Shown: in pieces, positions 57,030 through 64,000 of the stretch
Layout: each line of letters begins with the position of its first letter
Position numbering within the stretch: the stretch's first letter is position 1
Origin: Prosapia bicincta
Lineage: Eukaryota; Arthropoda; Insecta; Hemiptera; Cercopidae
Assembly (NCBI GenBank): GCA_036971475.1
Contig: JBAIZL010000005.1
Location: 60,458,155-60,522,154 of the forward strand
Direction: 5' to 3'
Length of the DNA stretch: 64,000 bases
Position numbers and translations under genes: made by a program
Notes under the pieces: generated by a model
What the model was told of the DNA's origin: nothing
The model's database searches: none
The model's input: the letters and a program-made list of their open reading frames with translations, nothing else

Positions 57030-57640
57030 TTTGAATGATTTACAACCCATATTAAAAGGCATGCTAAAAATTTCCAGGTCCTGTACGATAACTTTAAAGT
57101 CTAGGAATGTCCGTTGAAATTTTTCATGAAGAAATTTCAACCTTTTTTCATAACTCTTGAGTTTTTCTCAATAGAGGCAAGTTAATTCTTTAGTAAGACA
57201 AAAGTTATGATCAATATCTTTTTAAAAAAATCAGTAACTGAGCTATCAGTTATGTCCGTACTTTCATCCGACGCAAAACAACAGATTTTAAAATCGCTAA
57301 TGATCCACTCAAGTTGTGAAACAACTGCTTATAAATTACTTCAATTTTAGATAGTTTTTTACTCAGAGCTCCTTTACGGCTCCATTATTTAGTCATAGTT
57401 TCATACTTTTGCTTTATTATGTTTTGTAATGAAGTTTCGTGGGTGGTTGAATTTCTTAGATATGACTGCAGAACCATTGCAAATGAAGTACAGAGGATTA
57501 TCCGTAACAGGTTTAAAAAAGTATTTCCAAGTCCACTAATCTTTAGAAACACGACATTCTGAATCAACTTTACTTGCCATAGTAACATTAAAAAATGTAA
57601 ACAATCACTATCAACAAAGTAAAAACATAAAAATATATGC
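57030..57640 (-). pseudogene. hAT/ZBED-like transposase relic (block C)
   Basis: Same layout as 18500-19040: BED-like finger (VTDNPLYFICNGSA, SKKFNHPRNFITKHN) on the right, a DESTDITDSS segment in the middle and LKSYEKRLKFLHEKF with DFKVIVQDLEIFSMPF on the left. Frames are broken. Confidence 0.65.
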
Positions 57641-57845
57641 CATTTACAGCCTTGCATCTGACTGAACTACTGACCTTACAAGCAGTAGCCTGATCTTAAA
57701 TAAAAATAAGTCCGATAGCGGCCTATTCGATTCAAACTTTTTCGAGCAAATCGAATTGTACTCCACATTACCTTGTTATTAATCACTTAAACAGTAGTTT
57801 ATGTCTATCCGAACTAAAATTTTGTAAAACTTACTGAGACAGAAC

Positions 57846-57878
57846 GTTTCGATCGTTATATGTGCCGATCGTCATCAG
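57846..57878 (-). ncRNA. Hammerhead-ribozyme-like core (block C, first)
   Basis: CTGATGA, C, GATCG, GCACATATAA, CGATC, GAAAC, flanked by GACA and TGTC. It differs from the block A copy by one base outside the core. Confidence 0.55.
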
Positions 57879-58605
57879 TGTCTTCTGCAGACCATGTTAT
57901 TAAACTACAGTCATCTACTACAGCACAACCCCTACAGTCATCTACTACAGCACAAAGCCTACATAAGGAGAAGGAAACTACAATTTTATTTTATTTCTGC
58001 AGAAAATAAATTTTTCTTATATGCAATTATAGATTACTCCATACCAAGCTGCGGGCCAGAGTGACTAGCTCTTAGGGCAGCCAGCCGTACTTTGCTTATC
58101 ACTGGCTTACACAGAGTATGGAACGTAATGTATTTCATACGGAAATCTAATACGGAGAAAAAGAAACATTCTGAACACAGTAATGGAACATTTCTAGATT
58201 TTCAACTGCATAAATCTTGAAACACTGATTTTGCTGATAATATTGATAATCACCTTTAAGTGATTCCAACCGTATTAGAATATAGGCAAAATATATCGAA
58301 ACCAACACACAAATTAGCCTTGGAAAACACGCTAAAGTTAGGTTATGTTAGGCTTATTTATTTTACTTCCTAATGAAACGGTAAATACAACCTAACCTAA
58401 CTTTAGCGTATAACCCTGGAAAACGCATTAAAGTTAACTTAGGTTAGTAAACAATATCATGAGCTTAGTGGTACAATATATTCCAATGTGGAATATATTG
58501 GAAACAACCCCAATACCACAAAAATACTAGGTGTTTTAGGAATCGAAACAATTATAAAAAAATGACTCTGGTACAATATTTCTTGTTATAATACCTCTAG
58601 GTATG

Positions 58606-60290
58606 TAAAAACGAGTAATTGAAAAAAATAAAATAAAACATTGGCAATAGCACACAACAATTACTAGATATTTAATGTTAAAATATTGTGAGAATTTACT
58701 ATTTTATACTACATTAAAAAACCCAGAGTGTTCAGTTATGACATATTTGGGTAAAAAAGGTAATTACTTACTTTGGGGACTTATTTAGACGTGTATAAAA
58801 CCATTCCTAAACATGTTCTGATGCTATATTGATAATTATTTTCTTTTTATTGCCACTGAAGGTTAATTTTTTATGGTAAAAGTTTAATTTAGTTGATCAT
58901 ATAGATATGTGTAACACAACATTCCTAAACATTAATCACTAAGCAATAGTTTATGACTATCTGAACTTTATATTTAGTAAATTTGTTAAAACTCACTGAG
59001 ACAGAATGTTTTCGATTGCTATGTGCTGATCTTCATCAGTGTCTTCTGCTTGGAGATGTTCGGTCAACATCTGAGGGTATTCTACCCCTCATCACGATAA
59101 TTTGAAACCTTACAAAATCAGTGTTTTACCTTGATTCTTTTACGTTGAAGCAAGTAAAATGTCTTAAAAAGTATTGAATTTTACTCATGATGCAACAAAA
59201 ATAACAATTTTTCAACTGACTTAAAAAAAAGAGGAGGTTCTATATGTTTTTTTCTGTTTGTTACCACAATAACTTTGGAAGTATTTAACCAATCAAAGTG
59301 ATTTTGCTTGAAAGTAAAAGAGGAAATCTTTCTGGTGGTCCCTAATTACATCCCAATCCGTCTGATTTGGAGACAATATTATGTTATTTTAAAGTTTAAA
59401 AAAATTTGTTTAGAGGGAAATTTTTTTAAAATAAGGAATAGGAGTTATAAAATAACTAATAATCCAAATAAGCAATCACACCATTTATTGTATGTACTGG
59501 ATAAAAATAACAGAAAAATAAGTATAAAACGAATAGGTTTTTTTTATTTCTTGCTTGATAAAGCTGCTTAAAACGAACAACATCGGATACTAATGAATGA
59601 ATTTTCCTCATGAAAGTGCCTTTTTCGATGTCTACCCATATTGATATATAACTTGATATGACTCAAATGAGATACGCCAAAATAAATACACTGAAAATTC
59701 GATGTAGTTCATTTACCTTAATCAAGATATTTAATAAACCTAAGGTGGAAATTTCATTACTTCATTAAATATAACTTTAGTATGATTTTCACTTTATTTT
59801 TTCATTATTATTTTATGTGTACTGAATGTTTTTCCTAATAGTTATTAGAGACCGGATTGTTGTATATTTGCCTGAGATATTACATTATCGGAAATATGTG
59901 TGGATAAATAGTATCAATTTTGCCTACATAATCTAATGCACGAAAAGAAATTCGATTATAATGTTCAGTGCTTGAGGTTTAACGGTGTCTCTTGTTCTAC
60001 TTTAGCATCTCACTACTAGCCTAACTGTAAACACTGTACATACGAGTACATATTTCGTTTCTTTGTAATCTCGTATCTATGCAGACGCAGAACATCACAT
60101 TTAAAAATCATGTCTGCATCAAACTATTGTTATCATTATTTGTTTTAGAAGTAACTGTTGATATGTGTTACCTAGTCTTGTATAGGTCTCAGGCTTCCAT
60201 ATGTTTTCATGAACACTTCAAACAGTTTCTGAAATCTCAAATTAGTATAAGCCCTACTAACTGTATTATAAATAAAACAATGACTACAAG
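58606..60290. repeat. Block C segment shared with B, deleted from A
   Basis: AT-rich. Matches B around 35785-36650 and 37790-38680, with the empty site of the hAT-like element at about 59340. An 87-codon ORF at 59308-59571 has no recognisable family. Confidence 0.6.
59009..59039 (-). ncRNA. Hammerhead-like core (block C, second)
   Basis: CTGATGA, AGATCAGCACATAGCAATC, GAAAAC within a separate B-absent insert (about 58930-59080). The core is kept and stem II has an internal mismatch. The flanking CTCACTGAGACAGAA is shared with the other copies. Confidence 0.45.
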
Positions 60291-60291
60291 G

Positions 60292-60880
60292 TTAAATTTT
60301 CAGAATCATTTTCACTATATTTACTAGTTTCCTCATGTCACTATCATCTTCATTTACGTTGATGATAAACTGATCGAGTACATCATCCACGATGTGATCT
60401 TGTTCAATATACTCGTTTTTGATTTTTAAAACTTTTTTGCAAACAAAACTCCAGGCATTTCCGTCGATATCTGAGATGGCTTTTTTTGTAAGATTTATAA
60501 CATTTTCCATTTTAAAAGTTACATTTTTCTGTGCTACATAACGTTTAATTTGAGCTCATATCAATTCTATGGGATGCAGTTCAGGGTGATAGGGTGGTAA
60601 TCTAACGCTGATGTGTTCACCATTTTTCAACAATTCATACAATTTCTAAGATGGTTTATTAAGTTTAGTAAGCAGGTTGAGTTCGGGTTCAGCATATCGT
60701 TAGTAAATGGAAATTTTCTTTCACTTAGATATCGAATCATTTCTCATTTTTTGAAGAAGAGACAGGAGCCTTGTTCAATTCAGCATTATGGTAAGGCGTG
60801 TTATCGAAAACTATCACAGAATTTGTTGGAATATTCTGTGGCAATTGTTCTTTAGCCCATTAAAAAAATTCGTGGGATTC
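60292..60880 (-). pseudogene. Tc1/mariner-type transposase relic (block C)
   Basis: On the minus strand from 60860: WAKEQLPQNIPTNSVIVFDN, then TPYHNAELNKAPVSSSK, and after breaks VRLPPYHPELHPIEL, QIKRYVAQKNVTFK and the acidic C-terminus (60510-60292). The DN-PYH aspartate and the IEL glutamate of the catalytic triad are recognisable. Stops occur after SKNEK and before AQIKRY. It extends farther upstream than the block B copy. Confidence 0.72.
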
Positions 60881-61420
60881 AATCCCTGGGCTGTCAATCC
60901 ATGTTTTTCCTACTACATGAGATGAAAGGATGTATGATTCATCTCCTTTTAGTTTCTTTTATGTATTTAACCCTACAAACCACCTAGAACTAAACTCTGA
61001 AACACTGGCCCTACACAAGCAAGAACTTGAATAAAAATAACCTTAAAATCCGGTTAACCTTAAACCCTATTGTTGACACTTTAAACACGGCACAATTGTC
61101 TTGAGCTGAAACCAAATGCTGTCTAATAGGCCTTCACAACATATTCAACCTTGACTATAGGTAGACGTTTACTGAAGTAATGGATATTCTCCCCGCACTG
61201 CAGCCCAGTCCACCCTAGCGATCTCAAGGTCAGAGACAATGTTAAACCTCAGGCACTGTAAATAGAAATTAAAAAGCATACCTCACAAATAAAGAAAAAA
61301 AACAGAACCCACTTAAAAAAAGAACCCAAATATATAATTTTTAATAATTAAAAAGTAAAAAATATTACAAATTACGGAAACATAATTTATCATAAGCTTA
61401 TTACTCACAATAATTTGAAG
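60881..61420. other. AT-rich segment shared with B, no gene seen
   Basis: Aligns with about 39340-39870. It holds the left arm only of the block B foldback (about 61311-61405). Confidence 0.5.
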
Positions 61421-64000
61421 TTGGCGCCACAATCAAGCATGCAATTTGCTAATCCATCAAATATTTCCTAAACAATCAAACTTTTTGATTGCTTGATTTC
61501 CCATGATTAGATATAGCGAAGTATAAACTATTCTCATGAGACAAAAAATTTCATGTATTTATTATGATAGTATGTGGGACAATAATTGTTCTTTGTTCTC
61601 AGCAAAGACCATACATCAGATTTTGTCCAATAAAAATTATGTGATTGCATATTTTACATTCAGATATATACAGATTGCGTACAATACAACCTTCTTTGAA
61701 TTATAAAATAGAATTACTTTGCTAGCAGTAGAGGCTTTGCTTCGTAAAAGGAACGATTGTTTTGAAACGTGTCAGCAAGTAAGCCCTCACTTAGTTAACT
61801 AATTTTTAATTATAATTTAATCAGTGAATTCAAGATGATTACATCAAGAAACTTCTTTGAATGATTTACACAGAATGTGATTACTGTACATCTGAAGTCA
61901 GTTCTGTTTTTTTAAAAAAAATTTTGAATTGAAATGTCACCCTTAACCAACCCTTTTGCCAGGTGACGTTACTTGATCGCTATTCTTGCCTTACAAGAGT
62001 ACATTTGTTTGGTTAAATGTATAAAATTACAACCAAATCCATCCTGACTGGATACTTCATAGGTATATTTCAATATAGGTAAAAAAAATTAACTTTCCGT
62101 GACAATAACAAAAATAATGATTTTATACACATTACAGGAAATCGTGCAATTTAACCGAACATTTTTCATTCCCCTAATGTCCCCAGTGTACCGTTGCTAC
62201 TGAGTACCCAAAAAGGTAGTCTCAACTAAAATGCAATAAAAAATAACCTTCAGAGTCAATAAAAGAGTAAATATGAGTATAGCTTCAGGACATGTTTAGG
62301 ATTGGTTTTATGCATGTCTTAATGGGTCCCTTAAGTAAGTAATAACAATAAAAAGTTTATTAACAGTAACACTGAACTCTGAAACTGATTACCATAGATT
62401 ATTGTTTTCAGTTTTTTGTACCTAAACCTATCTTACTCAGATACTCTGCTTTCGTTATAATATAATAATAAATTGCATGCTAACAACACATTAAAAATAA
62501 ATTTGCAATTATTCTTACGTAACTTTGTTTTAGATTGGGTTAAGTTAATATACAATACTAGGCTAATGGCTAAGCAAACTTAGTGTTTATTATTTTCAAT
62601 AAAATATTGTCCAATGTGTAGAGAAGCAAATACATGAAACAATGCAATTTTATTATTAGTTTTAATTATAAATTTATGTTGTTACTTATTGTATTATTGT
62701 AATTTCTAGGGTTTGAATTAATAGTTTTCATTCTCAAAATCATCTAATAGTACAAGAGTTTATATAAATTTTTTTTAAATAATTAAAACATTTATGTTTT
62801 TTTATACTTTAAAAAGTATAAAGTATACTGATGGAAAACAAGACATTTTAATAACTGAAAGTGATAGTTTGCAAATATAATATTTAAGTAAGTATTGTAA
62901 TAAGTAAATTATATTTTTAGTTATAAAACAATTGATTCATATATTTTGAAAAAAATAATTGTTAAAAATTGAAAATGGGTTACAATTAAATTACCGAGGA
63001 AATGCTTTTACACTTATTAATTAATTAGAAACAATAAAATGTATTAAATTTTAAGGTCTAACTATTTTTTTGAAGCTCTCACATTTTCAAGTCATGTCAA
63101 CGTGTATTTGGTTTTTTATATATAATACAATAAGCAATTAATTAAATTAACAACTTTTTTCAATATTTTAAACTAGAACTCAATACTCCTTATGAGTAGT
63201 TGTGAACCATAAGTAGCTTGAAAATTAATCTGAACACAGATGGTGTTATTTAATTAAGTAACATAATTTAGGAAACAAATTATATATCTATGTTTTGTGA
63301 ATATTTAGTTACTAACATTTCCTCCTGTATTCTTTAGATTTCAGATACATGATTTGACATTAATTTAGTTAGTGTTTACATATTTGTATACAAAATGGGT
63401 TTACACATTTTTCAAATGGTTTATGAATCCATACTGATACTGTTTCTATCAATTTTTCAGAGTTTATTTTCTACTATTGCCAAACGATTTTTAATTGGTC
63501 TTAAATCTTTTGAATTAACTAGCCACTACACTGCTTGAAAATAGAAAAAAGTTTCTACTTTCTTGACAGTATAATATAATGCTAAAGCAGTTGGTACACC
63601 TTATCCTCCACGTGGGAATTTGTTGCAGAAGTTTTATCTTGAGAATTTTGATGTACCTTTCTTTTTTTACCATACTGTTTACTGAAACTAATAGACAAAG
63701 ACCTTCAGATGAAAATCAAAACTGAAACTACTGAATGTTTATAAGGTGGTAGTTTTTTCTCTGTTACTTTTTGAATATAAGAATCTCTTTGTCCCTAAAT
63801 ATAAAATTGTGATTCATTGAAAAATATTTTTACAATCTTTAACAGTTCAGTTAGCATATGCTTTAGTTCACAATAAGTTTTTTACACATTGTTGTTCTCA
63901 AAAGTAGTTTTTAAGTGTTCGATGAACTTTCTGTCCAGAATCAAGTTTTCAGTGTCTATCAGCTGCAAGTCGCTGTTCCACCAGTTATTCATGAATTTGT
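61421..64000. repeat. Conserved AT-rich tail segment (block C), runs off the window
   Basis: Near-identical to 20030-22610, including the first 40 bases of the endonuclease relic (AGCTGCAAGTCGCTG at 63961). This suggests that a copy of the A/B junction, and perhaps another block, lies just outside. Confidence 0.8.

Overview
The window looks like AT-rich nuclear DNA of an insect, possibly hemipteran (organism is inference). It has single-exon C2H2 zinc-finger ORFs, degraded DNA transposons of arthropod type (piggyBac, pogo/Tigger, hAT/ZBED, Tc1/mariner), an RNase H-bearing non-LTR retrotransposon, and hammerhead-like motifs of the kind known from Penelope-like elements. No tRNA, rRNA, prokaryotic operon or CRISPR was seen. 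Nearly all apparent coding is zinc fingers or transposon relics.

The main structure is a tandem triplication of a roughly 18-23 kb block. Block A is about 657-22570, block B about 23490-42835, and block C about 45563-64000, running off the end. Each block has, in order: an AT-rich upstream segment with a conserved 3' splice site; a zinc-finger ORF (3666-4904, 24575-26374, 48566-50107) with the same N-terminus followed by 84-bp finger modules; a tail of stop-bearing finger repeats; a conserved 3' flank; pogo and hAT transposase relics; a hammerhead-like motif; and a conserved AT-rich tail segment. A and C share a non-LTR element and a 27-bp duplication that B lacks, so they look like closer relatives. 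A has lost about 2.8 kb (equivalent of 58606-61420) that B and C keep.

The zinc-finger tails are the most unusual part. In block A a two-finger, 168-bp unit carrying two in-frame stops has expanded to about 43 copies (5635-12866), with a seven-dimer higher-order period of 1176 bp. The same dimer occurs only once or twice in B and C. Block C instead expanded a single 84-bp finger with a fixed TAA (50264-50935). Block B extended coding-type fingers, keeping one frame for 4.2 kb interrupted only by nonsense codons. Dead finger DNA therefore kept amplifying as a satellite beside ORFs that still encode 11-18 good fingers, whose variation falls mainly at the predicted DNA-contact positions.

Between blocks lie relics: the C-terminal half of a piggyBac transposase (1-645), a second non-LTR endonuclease fragment (22560-23505), and a probable piggyBac N-terminal fragment (44640-45000). 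Younger insertions can be read against empty sites in the sister copies: a 155-bp TTAA-flanked MITE inside a finger (51155-51309), a 1.1-kb hAT-like element (36654-37770) and a 107-bp insert with 14-bp flanking repeats (30547-30653).
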